Assembly: GCA_003445035.1 (NCBI GenBank)
Contig: DLVV01000053.1
Coordinates: 22,867 to 30,436, forward strand
Source: Planctomycetaceae bacterium
GTDB lineage: Bacteria; Planctomycetota; Planctomycetia; Planctomycetales; Planctomycetaceae
Reading direction: 5' to 3'
Length of the DNA stretch: 7,570 nucleotides
Shown here piece after piece: positions 1-6,518 of the stretch. The notes below the pieces were generated by a model, which was not told the origin of the DNA, searched no databases, and was given only the letters and a program-made list of their open reading frames with translations. A program made the translations under genes and the position numbers. The stretch's first letter is position 1; the number at the start of each line of letters is the position of its first letter.

Positions 1-1962
1 CGTCGCCGTCGCGAGCAGGTGCCCGAGCGGGTGGCGACACTGCGGACGGTGGGATCGGCGACCGAGTACACCGGTGACACGCGGTACCGGGTGGGCGATT
101 CGGAATCGGTGCGTGCGTGGTTTGCCGAAACGACGGTCAAGATGACCCGCAAGCGACGCCCGCCCCGGCAGGTCCGCCGCGGCATCCGGGTCACGGCTGC
201 CGCCAACGAGTCGCAGGCGTTTCAACTGGTGCTGACTCCCACGAGTGCCACGACACTCGACTCGGTTACCCTCTCGGCGGTGACCGGATCGGGCCGGACG
301 ATCTCGATGCGAACCGCCGAGGTGAACCTGGTCGAGTACGTGCCGATTCGGACCGGCAGCTTCATCACGCCGGCGCGGGTTGGTGGCGATGTCGGCGACC
401 CGCTTTTGCCGCTCGATCGACCAGTGAAACTCGATCCGCTCGACGGCAACCGTGCCGTGTGGATCACCGTGCACGTCCCGGCCGGCACTCCGGCGGGCAT
501 TTACAAAGGCACACTGCGAGTGGCCTTCAAGGACGAGGGGCTGGACGTGCCGTTCGAACTGGAGGTGTACGGGTTCGAGCTGCCCGAATTCGCATCGTTC
601 GGGTCCGACATGGGCGGCCAGTACATGGTCAAGCAGCTCAACCATCTCAACAAGAACCCGCAGCGGGTCATCGACTATCACGGTGTCTCGTCAAAATCCG
701 ACATCCTGAAGTTGACCCGGGGTTACTACGACCGGATGGCGGCATCGAAGTTCTATCCCAAGAACACGGCGCTGCTGACCGAGATCGGGATGAACTGGAC
801 GCCACCGCCGGCCGGGTTCAACGTCGATCGGCCGGGCAACTTCATCAAGCTCAAGGACTGGGACTTCACCCGTTTCAACGCCGAACTCGATCACTTCATC
901 AACGGACGCAAGGTCAACAGTCTTTGCCTGCTACACACCAATCCCACCGCCTGCAACCATTTCAACCATCTGCCCGGCGCACCGCTGGATGGCCCGGCTA
1001 TCTCGTCACCCCACACCTCGATGGGTTGGCAGACCTGGCGGAAGATGACGATCGTGGCCTACGACAAGCCGAAGTCGAGCAAGAGCGTGGTCGAGGTCAC
1101 TCGCAAGCAGTTCGACAACGTCGTGATGCAGTTCTTCCGCCGGACCGCCCGGGAACTCGACAAGCACGGTTGGCTGGACCGGGTTCACGTACTGATTGAC
1201 GAGACCGAGAATCCGGTCCGCCTGGCGCACTTCCTGAAACTTTTGAAGTCCGATCCGCTGACCGCACGAATCCGCGTGGTCGCCTGCATGCAGGGACTGG
1301 GGCTGATGGATCCGGGCTCGCCCGGCAACGAGGGTCTCAAGGAGTTTCCGTTTCCGAAACTGATCGACACGTATTGCCCCGAGATCGACGAGAACTATGA
1401 CCGGTGGATGCCGTATTACTTCGAGGACTACAAGATCCCGCGAGATCGCCGAAAGTTGTGGTGCTACATCGTTGCCACCAGCCGGATCGCCATCGACACG
1501 CCGGGCATCAACAACCGGGTGCTGGCGCTGGACGTGTTTCAGCGAGGTGGCAGCGGGGTGTTGATGTGGGAGTCATTCGGTTGGGACCATCTTTACGGGG
1601 GCTCGATGGATCCCTGGAAGGACCCCTACACGCGTCACGCCAACGGATCGCTGGCGTTCTTTTATCCGCCTCGCCGATCTCCCGGTTCGAAGAAGGCCGA
1701 CTTCACGATCACCCCGTCCCTGCGACTTGCGACGTTTCGCGAATCGGTCGACGATTTCGAGTACGCCCGCATACTCGAGGATCTGGTGAAGGCCGGTCGC
1801 AAAAAGTCGGTGGACACCGCGGAAGCCGAGCGAGCGCTCTCGGACATCCGGAGATTTTTCCCTCAAAACACCAACTGGTCGCAGAACGACGCCTGGTTCC
1901 TGGAACTTCGCGACCGGATGGCTCGGCAGATCGTTGCATTGCGGTCACGACTCGATGGCTGA
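1..1962 (+). CDS. GH123/DUF4091-type glycoside hydrolase-like protein, 5' end cut by window
   Basis: Probable carbohydrate-active protein related to GH123 (beta-N-acetylgalactosaminidases); substrate unknown. The frame is open to base 1, so the true start and any signal peptide lie outside the window; GTG at 19 is only the first in-window start codon. Numbering from that GTG, residues about 30-185 look like the N-terminal beta-sandwich (WFAETTVKM, ANESQAFQLVL, PAGIYKGTLRV). A barrel-like catalytic region follows to about 560. An adjacent Asp-Glu pair at 394-395 (VLIDETENP) sits where GH123 enzymes carry their acid/base Glu and neighbouring Asp. Late family hallmarks are SMDPWKDPY near 531, NGSLAFFYP, and RESVDDFEY at 574-582, a DUF4091-like C-terminal helix motif. 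The stop at 1960-1962 is followed 101 bases later by another plus-strand gene. The family is fairly sure; the activity is not, because many DUF4091 proteins are uncharacterised. Confidence 0.8.
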   Translation, partial: RRRREQVPERVATLRTVGSATEYTGDTRYRVGDSESVRAWFAETTVKMTRKRRPPRQVRRGIRVTAAANESQAFQLVLTPTSATTLDSVTLSAVTGSGRTISMRTAEVNLVEYVPIRTGSFITPARVGGDVGDPLLPLDRPVKLDPLDGNRAVWITVHVPAGTPAGIYKGTLRVAFKDEGLDVPFELEVYGFELPEFASFGSDMGGQYMVKQLNHLNKNPQRVIDYHGVSSKSDILKLTRGYYDRMAASKFYPKNTALLTEIGMNWTPPPAGFNVDRPGNFIKLKDWDFTRFNAELDHFINGRKVNSLCLLHTNPTACNHFNHLPGAPLDGPAISSPHTSMGWQTWRKMTIVAYDKPKSSKSVVEVTRKQFDNVVMQFFRRTARELDKHGWLDRVHVLIDETENPVRLAHFLKLLKSDPLTARIRVVACMQGLGLMDPGSPGNEGLKEFPFPKLIDTYCPEIDENYDRWMPYYFEDYKIPRDRRKLWCYIVATSRIAIDTPGINNRVLALDVFQRGGSGVLMWESFGWDHLYGGSMDPWKDPYTRHANGSLAFFYPPRRSPGSKKADFTITPSLRLATFRESVDDFEYARILEDLVKAGRKKSVDTAEAERALSDIRRFFPQNTNWSQNDAWFLELRDRMARQIVALRSRLDG

Positions 1963-1998
1963 ATTCGGCAGACATTGATGCCCGACGTCGAAACGGTT

Positions 1999-2007
1999 TG
2001 CTATTCT
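1999..2007 (+). promoter_or_regulatory. Candidate extended -10 promoter for the PQQ-like gene
   Basis: TGCTATTCT in the short intergenic stretch matches the extended -10 pattern TGN-TATNNT, with four of six core bases. A TTGATG at 1975-1980 is a -35 candidate, but its 21-base spacer is too long, so recognition would have to rest on the extended -10. It would give the PQQ-like gene a leader of roughly 50 bases. It is seen by eye only and is weak. Confidence 0.3.
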
Positions 2008-2014
2008 GTGGTGA

Positions 2015-2031
2015 CCGGCAACAGGTGCCGG
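2015..2031 (+). other. Small hairpin in the leader of the PQQ-like gene
   Basis: CCGGCA and TGCCGG form a perfect six-base-pair stem around the five-base loop ACAGG. They are loosely flanked by TGACC (2012-2016) and GGTCA (2036-2040), which could pair as an outer stem. No U-tract follows, so it does not look like an intrinsic terminator of the upstream gene. It could be an mRNA-stabilising leader structure or chance in GC-rich DNA. Confidence 0.3.
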
Positions 2032-2053
2032 CCCGGGTCATGATTCAGCCGAT

Positions 2054-2057
2054 GGAG
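2054..2057 (+). promoter_or_regulatory. Ribosome binding site that sets the PQQ-like start
   Basis: GGAG lies six bases before the ATG at 2064. In-frame ATGs at 2040 and 2052 are also possible, but the one at 2064 has this Shine-Dalgarno match and puts the basic residues and hydrophobic core of the signal peptide right at the N-terminus, so it is preferred. Confidence 0.6.
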
Positions 2058-2063
2058 TTTTCG

Positions 2064-3344
2064 ATGAGAATCCGCGCGATCGTCTTCGGACTGCTGTTCC
2101 TGGCCACCTCGACCGTCTCGGCGGACAACTGGCCCAACTGGCGGGGCCCGACGCTCAACGGTGTCGCTCCCAAGGGAACCTACCCGGTCAAGTGGAGTGC
2201 GACCAAGAACGTGGCGTGGAAGATCAAGCTGTCCGGCAAGGGCACTTCGACGCCGATCATCTGGAACGGGCAGATCATCCTGACGTCCCAGGAAGCCGGC
2301 AAGAACATCACGCTGGCGGTGGACCGGTCGGGCAAGACGGTCTGGAAGACGACCAGCGGTGGTCCGGGGGTCAAGGGTAAGCATCGCAAGGCCAGCGGCA
2401 GCAACCCGTCACCTGTGACCGACGGCAAGCGGATCTACGTTTACTTCAAGAACGGCGACTTGGTCTGCCTGACGCTGGCCGGCAAGGCCGTCTGGCAGAC
2501 CAACCTGCAGACGGCCTGGGGCAAGGACACGCTGTGGTGGGACATCGGTACGTCGCCGGTGCTCTCGGCCGACAAGGTCCTGGTCGCGGTGATGCAGACC
2601 GGCGGTTCCTACGTCGCCGCATTCAACAAGTCCGACGGCAAGGTGGCCTGGAAGCACGACCGCAACCTCGAGGCTCCGCTGGAGGCGGCCCAGAGTTACA
2701 CCACCCCGATCGTGTTGAAGCGTGGCGGGGTCGAGAGGCTGCTGGTGCTGGGTGCCGACCACGTCACCGCCCACGAAGTCGCCTCGGGGAAGGAACTGTG
2801 GCGTGTCGGCGGGTTGAACCCCGGTGGCCAGAAGTACTTCCGCAGCATCTCCTCGCCGGTCATCGCCGGAAACCTGCTGTTGGCCCCGTACTCGCGGGGC
2901 AACACCCTGACGGCGATCCGCCTGGGTGGCAACGGTGATGTCACCAAGTCGCACGTCGCGTGGATGAACAAGGGCGGAGCCGCCGCGGACGTGCCGTCGC
3001 CGATCGTGCAGGGTGACCGCGCGTTCGTCTGCAGCGACCGTGGTCGGTTGACCTGCCTGGACGTGAAGACGGGGAAAGCGATCTGGAGCGGTCAGGCCGA
3101 AAAGAACCGGCAGGGGTTTTCGAGTTCACCGATCCTGGCCGGTGGCCGGATCTACATCACCCGCGAGGACGGGAAAACGTTCGTCGTGGATTCCGGGGAC
3201 AGTTTCAAGGTCGTGGCCGCCAACGAACTGGGCGAGTTCACTGTCGCCACTCCGATCTTCTCGCAGGGACAGATCCTGTTGCGGACGACCGAGCACCTGT
3301 ACTGCATCGGCAAGCGGGCTGCCGCTGCCGCTGCGGGTGAGTAG
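2064..3344 (+). CDS. Secreted PQQ-like beta-propeller repeat protein
   Basis: A 426-residue exported beta-propeller protein of the PQQ/quinoprotein-dehydrogenase-like fold; the specific role is unknown. Residues 1-20 form a Sec signal peptide (Arg-rich start, core IVFGLLFLATSTV, VSA just before residue 21). The mature protein opens with NWPNWRGPTLNGVA (22-35), a signature common in planctomycete secreted propellers. Blade motifs recur as GK-x-x-W: GKTVWKT (90-96), GKAVWQT (140-146), GKVAWKHD (192-199), GKELWRVGG (242-250) and GKAIWSG (337-343). Each is followed by strands such as SSPVIAGNLLLAPY. No cytochrome c CXXCH motif and no separate catalytic domain are seen, and the length fits a single propeller. 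Members of this group may act as scaffolds, BamB-like assembly factors or enzymes; sequence alone does not decide. The gene runs the same way as the GH123-like gene and ends 8 bases from a convergent gene. Confidence 0.88.
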   Translation: MRIRAIVFGLLFLATSTVSADNWPNWRGPTLNGVAPKGTYPVKWSATKNVAWKIKLSGKGTSTPIIWNGQIILTSQEAGKNITLAVDRSGKTVWKTTSGGPGVKGKHRKASGSNPSPVTDGKRIYVYFKNGDLVCLTLAGKAVWQTNLQTAWGKDTLWWDIGTSPVLSADKVLVAVMQTGGSYVAAFNKSDGKVAWKHDRNLEAPLEAAQSYTTPIVLKRGGVERLLVLGADHVTAHEVASGKELWRVGGLNPGGQKYFRSISSPVIAGNLLLAPYSRGNTLTAIRLGGNGDVTKSHVAWMNKGGAAADVPSPIVQGDRAFVCSDRGRLTCLDVKTGKAIWSGQAEKNRQGFSSSPILAGGRIYITREDGKTFVVDSGDSFKVVAANELGEFTVATPIFSQGQILLRTTEHLYCIGKRAAAAAAGE

Positions 3345-3352
3345 CCGGTCGT

Positions 3353-4456
3353 TCAGCGGACGAGTTTTGCTTCCATCAGCCCGATCTTCTGGTGATGGGG
3401 CGGCAGTGCATCCTCGCCTCCGTACCAGGTCCGCACCCGGCCGTTGACCACAATCATCTGCGAGGCGTGAACCGAGTGGTTCGCCCCGCGTCCGGCCGAG
3501 CCGAAGTTTCCCTTGGGCGGAGGTCCCAGGACGGGACGGCCGTTGTTGAGCTGTCGGAAGGTGAAACCGTCGTCGCTGACCGCCGAGTAGGTCTTCCACT
3601 CGTTCCCGACGTCACCGCAGTAAAGCAGGAAGTAGCGGCGGCCGTCGAAATGTACGCTGGGTCCCAGCTGTCCCTGTGAACCTCCTCGCAGGCCGGCGAT
3701 CGGTCGACCACCGAACTTGCGGGTCCACTTCAGCCCGTCGGGACTCTCGGCCACCGCCAGGCGGTGATCTCCGTTGTACGCGCCGTACCACATCCGGTAG
3801 ACCGTCCGGCCCTTCTCACGGATTCTCAGGATGTGCATCCCGGTCACCTGCAGGCTGTCGACGGTCCCCTTTTTTCCCAGCGGCATGACCGGCCGGCCTC
3901 CGTTCTCTTTTTTCCAGTGGACCCCGTCGCGGCTGCTGGCCAGGCAGATCTGCTCGACCCGGACGTGGCCGGGCGCAATTCCCAGGTCCGTTCCGCTGCG
4001 GCCGTCGATGGCTCCGTACCACATCAAGAACCGGTCACCCACCTTCAACACGTAAGGGTGTGACATGCCGCGGTGATCTGCGGTTCCCTTCGAGCCGAGT
4101 TGAAGTGCCGGTTTTCCGCCGTTGAGAGGCTTCCAGTTCACTCCGTCCCGGCTCGTCGCTCCACCGATTCGCTCGATGATCTTGTACGGGTAGCTGGTGT
4201 CGGTTGTCACTTCCCCGCCGTTGAACCACATCCAGTACGTGCCCTTGTCATGGACGACCGTGGGCGAACCGACAAACCGGCTGTTCCAGCTGCCCGGTTT
4301 TCCGGTCGCGACGCAGGAACCCCGCCCGGCCTTTCCGGGGACACGGTGAAACACGGCCTTCTGCAGCTGGCCGGCAGTCACCGGTTCGGAGGCGGCCGTC
4401 ATCGACCGGCCGAACATGCCGCCGAACAGCAACAACAGGGTCGGGAGACAACGCAT
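3353..4456 (-). CDS. Secreted five-bladed beta-propeller protein, glycosidase-like fold (GH43/GH32/GH130 type)
   Basis: A 367-residue exported protein with the five-bladed propeller fold shared by arabinanases, invertases and related glycosidases. Residues 1 to about 22 look like a signal peptide (LPTLLLLFGGMFG core). Five blade strands can be counted: YWMWFNGG (74-81), FLMWYGAI (143-150), YRMWYGAY (220-227), YFLLYCGD (275-282) and VRTWYGGE (341-348). Between them the units SRDGVNW, SRDGVHW, SPDGLKW and SDDGFTF recur, three of them followed by GG-K/R-P and the last by NGRP. In GH43 enzymes the first blade usually has an Asp-Pro catalytic base motif; here the aligned spot reads VGSPTVV (62-68), so classical GH43 catalysis is doubtful. 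A binding or lectin-like role, or a different glycosidase chemistry, is possible. It converges on the PQQ-like gene and diverges from the alpha/beta hydrolase. No clear Shine-Dalgarno sequence precedes the ATG. Confidence 0.8.
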   Translation of the reverse strand: MRCLPTLLLLFGGMFGRSMTAASEPVTAGQLQKAVFHRVPGKAGRGSCVATGKPGSWNSRFVGSPTVVHDKGTYWMWFNGGEVTTDTSYPYKIIERIGGATSRDGVNWKPLNGGKPALQLGSKGTADHRGMSHPYVLKVGDRFLMWYGAIDGRSGTDLGIAPGHVRVEQICLASSRDGVHWKKENGGRPVMPLGKKGTVDSLQVTGMHILRIREKGRTVYRMWYGAYNGDHRLAVAESPDGLKWTRKFGGRPIAGLRGGSQGQLGPSVHFDGRRYFLLYCGDVGNEWKTYSAVSDDGFTFRQLNNGRPVLGPPPKGNFGSAGRGANHSVHASQMIVVNGRVRTWYGGEDALPPHHQKIGLMEAKLVR

Positions 4457-4475
4457 GGTCGTGACACCAATCGTT

Positions 4476-4481
4476 GGAGGA
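4476..4481 (+). promoter_or_regulatory. Shine-Dalgarno-like GGAGGA before an alternative TTG start
   Basis: GGAGGA lies six bases before an in-frame TTG at 4488, which would add 13 residues to the alpha/beta hydrolase. It competes with ATG 4527, which gives the best fit to the family N-terminus but has no ribosome site, and with ATG 4455, preceded by GGGAG at 4443-4447. The last choice would make the hydrolase start overlap the divergent gene's start codon (bases 4454-4457). Confidence 0.4.
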
Positions 4482-4526
4482 ACTAGTTTGGGGCAACAAC
4501 GGATTAGAGTCCGCCGACCCCTCCGA

Positions 4527-5153
4527 ATGCCATCGACCCGACTTCATTTCGACGGTCCAAGCCACGCGGCTCATACGGTCGTGTTGGCTCACGGTGCCGG
4601 GCGAGGTCTGGACACTCCTGCCCTGGAGGCGATCACCGTCGGCCTGGCGGCCAGGGATGTGAGGGTGGTCCGCTTCGAGTTCCCCTACATGGTGCGTCGG
4701 CGGAAGGACGGGACGCGGCGGCCTCCGGATCGGCAACCGGTGTTGCTGGAGACGTGGCGTGAAGTGATCGGTGAACTGGGGTCCGACGGCCTGGTGATCG
4801 GCGGCAAGTCGATGGGTGGCCGGATGGCCAGCCTGGTGGCTGACGAGTGCGAGGTGGCCGGGCTGGTCTGTTTGGGTTACCCGTTTCACCCGCCGGCCAA
4901 ACCCGAGAAAACTCGCACCGAACACCTGGCCGGGCTGGTCACCCCGACACTGGTCGTGCAGGGCGATCGTGACCGGTTCGGGACGCCCGAGGAAGTGGCG
5001 GGTTATAAACTCTCCGGGTCGATCCACGTCCACTGGATGCCTGACGGGGACCACGACCTGGTACCCCGAAAGCGATCCGGCCGGACAGCCGAGCAGAACT
5101 GGGTCGAGGCGACAGATGAGATCCTAGGTTTCCTCAACAGGATCGTCGGGTAG
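4527..5153 (+). CDS. Small alpha/beta hydrolase, KANL3/Tex30-like (dienelactone-hydrolase superfamily)
   Basis: A 208-residue cytoplasmic alpha/beta hydrolase; the natural substrate is unknown. The chain follows the family in order: first strand and oxyanion loop VVLAHGAGRGLDTP (18-31); the typical RFEFPYM-VRRRKDG-TRRPPD block (49-68); nucleophile elbow GGKSMGG with Ser95; catalytic Asp in GDRDRFG, most likely Asp149; and catalytic His176 in PDGDHDL. The GHSMG-type elbow with Lys before Ser is usual for this group, whose members are about 200-220 residues. There is no signal peptide. The start at ATG 4527 is chosen on family fit; TTG 4488 or ATG 4455 would lengthen it by 13 or 24 residues. 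It diverges from the five-bladed propeller gene, and its last 30 bases overlap the end of the opposite-strand transporter gene. No operon partner is seen on its own strand. Confidence 0.85.
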   Translation: MPSTRLHFDGPSHAAHTVVLAHGAGRGLDTPALEAITVGLAARDVRVVRFEFPYMVRRRKDGTRRPPDRQPVLLETWREVIGELGSDGLVIGGKSMGGRMASLVADECEVAGLVCLGYPFHPPAKPEKTRTEHLAGLVTPTLVVQGDRDRFGTPEEVAGYKLSGSIHVHWMPDGDHDLVPRKRSGRTAEQNWVEATDEILGFLNRIVG

Positions 5154-6497
5154 TGTCGACGACCACCAGTCGCTGGCGCTGTCGACGACCACCAGTCGCC
5201 GTGTGCAGTCGACGTTCAGCCAGCAGGCCGTTGTCACCAGGTAGACCCCGGCGACAAAGTAGAACAGCCCGTCGAAGCCGTACTCGGTCTTCACCCAGGC
5301 CATGATCGGACCGGCCGCGAACAGGCCGGCGGCCCCGACTGTGTTGACCATGCCGAACACCCGGCCGGCCGCCGGTCCCCCGATATCGGTGACCGTGCCC
5401 CACCAGGTTGGCTGGCTCATGTCGCTGAAGAACTTGCAGAAGAACAGGACTCCCATGATCATCTGGCCGTCCTCGAACAGCAGGCTGCAGCAGATCAGCA
5501 CCGCGGCGATCACCTTGCATCCTCCGGCGATCAGCCGACGGGCCCAGCGTCGGTTGCCGATGGTGCGGATCAGCCAGTCGTTGAGAAATCCGCCGCAGAG
5601 TCCGCCCAGGGCTCCACCGAACAGTGGCAGGCTGGCGAACAGGCCCATTTCGGCCGGGCTGAATCCCTTCGCCTGGACCAGGAACGTCGGCATCCAGAAG
5701 ACGAACAGGTTGTCGGCAAAGGTGCTCGAAAACGACGCACCGAAGAACGCGGCGATGTTGCGAATGTTGGCGTCCGACCAGTCCCACCGGATCGGCTGGT
5801 TGGCGGTGACAACCATCTCTCCTTCTTCGATCATTTCTGCTTCGGCGTCGTTGACCCCGGGATGTTCTCGAGGAGAGTTCCGGAACAGCAGGGCAAATGC
5901 GATCGCAAAGACGATTCCCGCGCTGGCGGTGATGACCAGGCCGGTTTGCCATGTCATTCCCAGCCAGCCCATCAGCAGCGTGCCAATGATCAGCGACGAA
6001 CAGGCCCCGCCGGCTCGGCCGGCGAACGACGAGATGAACCCCTGCTGGGAGGTACGAATGGCCCTGGGTACCCAGCTCTGGGTGATCTTGCCCAGGCACG
6101 GATAGCAGGGTGCCTGGGCCAGTCCCATTGCCAGTCGGATCGTTGCCAGTCCGGAAAATGCCGACACGACTGCAGGTGCGGCCGTGACGATCGACCAGAG
6201 CACGGCGCTGATCGGAATGACCACGTGCGGACCCAACAGGTCGCCGGCCAGGCCACCGGGAAACTGTCCCAGGCCGTAGCTCAGCCCGATCAGTCCATCG
6301 AGCCAGCCCACCTCCTCTTCGGTGACCACACCGTCTTCGAGCAGGTACGGCTTGATCACGCCCCACGAATACCGGTGGACGTAGTTGATGTAGCTGGCCA
6401 GCGACGCCAGGCCGAAGATCACCCAGCGGACGTTGGTTGGCTGGCTGTCCTGGTTCGTTCCGTCGGGTGGAACTGCGGAGAACTCGGAAATGGACAT
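5124..6497 (-). CDS. MFS transporter, anion:cation symporter (sugar-acid type) family
   Basis: A 457-residue inner-membrane transporter of the major facilitator superfamily, closest in pattern to the anion:cation symporters that import hexuronates, glucarate or galactonate. Twelve hydrophobic helices are visible at about 25-45, 66-86, 92-110, 113-135, 152-178, 184-205, 246-268, 284-304, 323-341, 346-362, 378-402 and 408-427, with a long hydrophilic middle loop at 207-244. TM1 has YINYVHRYSWG, the TM2-TM3 loop GLAGDLLGPHVV, and TM4 RLAMGLAQAPCYP. The arginines typical of the family remain (Arg42, Arg121), but the acids used for proton coupling in E. coli DgoT are His41 and Gln128 here. The C-terminal tail carries a 26-base duplication read in two frames. 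It lies 21 bases downstream of the lyase gene, so it is probably co-transcribed; only a weak GAG precedes its ATG. The transported substrate is inferred from family and context. Confidence 0.9.
   Translation of the reverse strand: MSISEFSAVPPDGTNQDSQPTNVRWVIFGLASLASYINYVHRYSWGVIKPYLLEDGVVTEEEVGWLDGLIGLSYGLGQFPGGLAGDLLGPHVVIPISAVLWSIVTAAPAVVSAFSGLATIRLAMGLAQAPCYPCLGKITQSWVPRAIRTSQQGFISSFAGRAGGACSSLIIGTLLMGWLGMTWQTGLVITASAGIVFAIAFALLFRNSPREHPGVNDAEAEMIEEGEMVVTANQPIRWDWSDANIRNIAAFFGASFSSTFADNLFVFWMPTFLVQAKGFSPAEMGLFASLPLFGGALGGLCGGFLNDWLIRTIGNRRWARRLIAGGCKVIAAVLICCSLLFEDGQMIMGVLFFCKFFSDMSQPTWWGTVTDIGGPAAGRVFGMVNTVGAAGLFAAGPIMAWVKTEYGFDGLFYFVAGVYLVTTACWLNVDCTRRLVVVDSASDWWSSTLPDDPVEET
5154..5199. 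repeat. 20-base perfect direct repeat, 26-base period, in the transporter 3' end
   Basis: TGTCGACGACC...CAGTCGC occurs at 5154-5173 and again at 5180-5199. The 26-base offset is not a multiple of three, so the transporter reads the copies in different frames: RLVVVDS (residues 434-440) from the first copy met in translation and SDWWSST (442-448) from the second. The first copy begins one base after the hydrolase stop. This looks like a small slippage or tandem duplication. Confidence 0.85.
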
Positions 6498-6518
6498 CTG
6501 CCTGCTCGTCGTGGTCGA

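Noticed and set aside
1404..2063. Upstream extension of the PQQ-like frame into the GH123-like gene
   Set aside because: The extension is an out-of-frame shadow of the GH123-like gene. The signal peptide and ribosome site fix the real start at 2064.
3340..3375. Possible bidirectional terminator between the convergent genes
   Set aside because: No GC stem followed by a T-tract could be built; the 8-base gap and flanking coding sequence give only weak partial pairing.
3869..3875. A AAA AAG slippery heptamer in the correct phase in the five-bladed propeller gene (Gly194-Lys195-Lys196)
   Set aside because: It matches the dnaX-type slip site, but a -1 shift would end after roughly 20 codons. No convincing downstream stem or upstream pairing site is visible, and intact blades continue in frame, so programmed frameshifting is not supported.
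4248..5054. 268-codon minus-strand frame across the propeller start and the hydrolase
   Set aside because: It is antisense to the hydrolase with its full Ser-Asp-His triad and out of frame with the propeller gene; no domain is visible.
5154..5199. CRISPR or mobile-element repeat
   Set aside because: There are only two copies, offset by 26 bases with a six-base gap, inside a coding region, with no further units or terminal repeats nearby.
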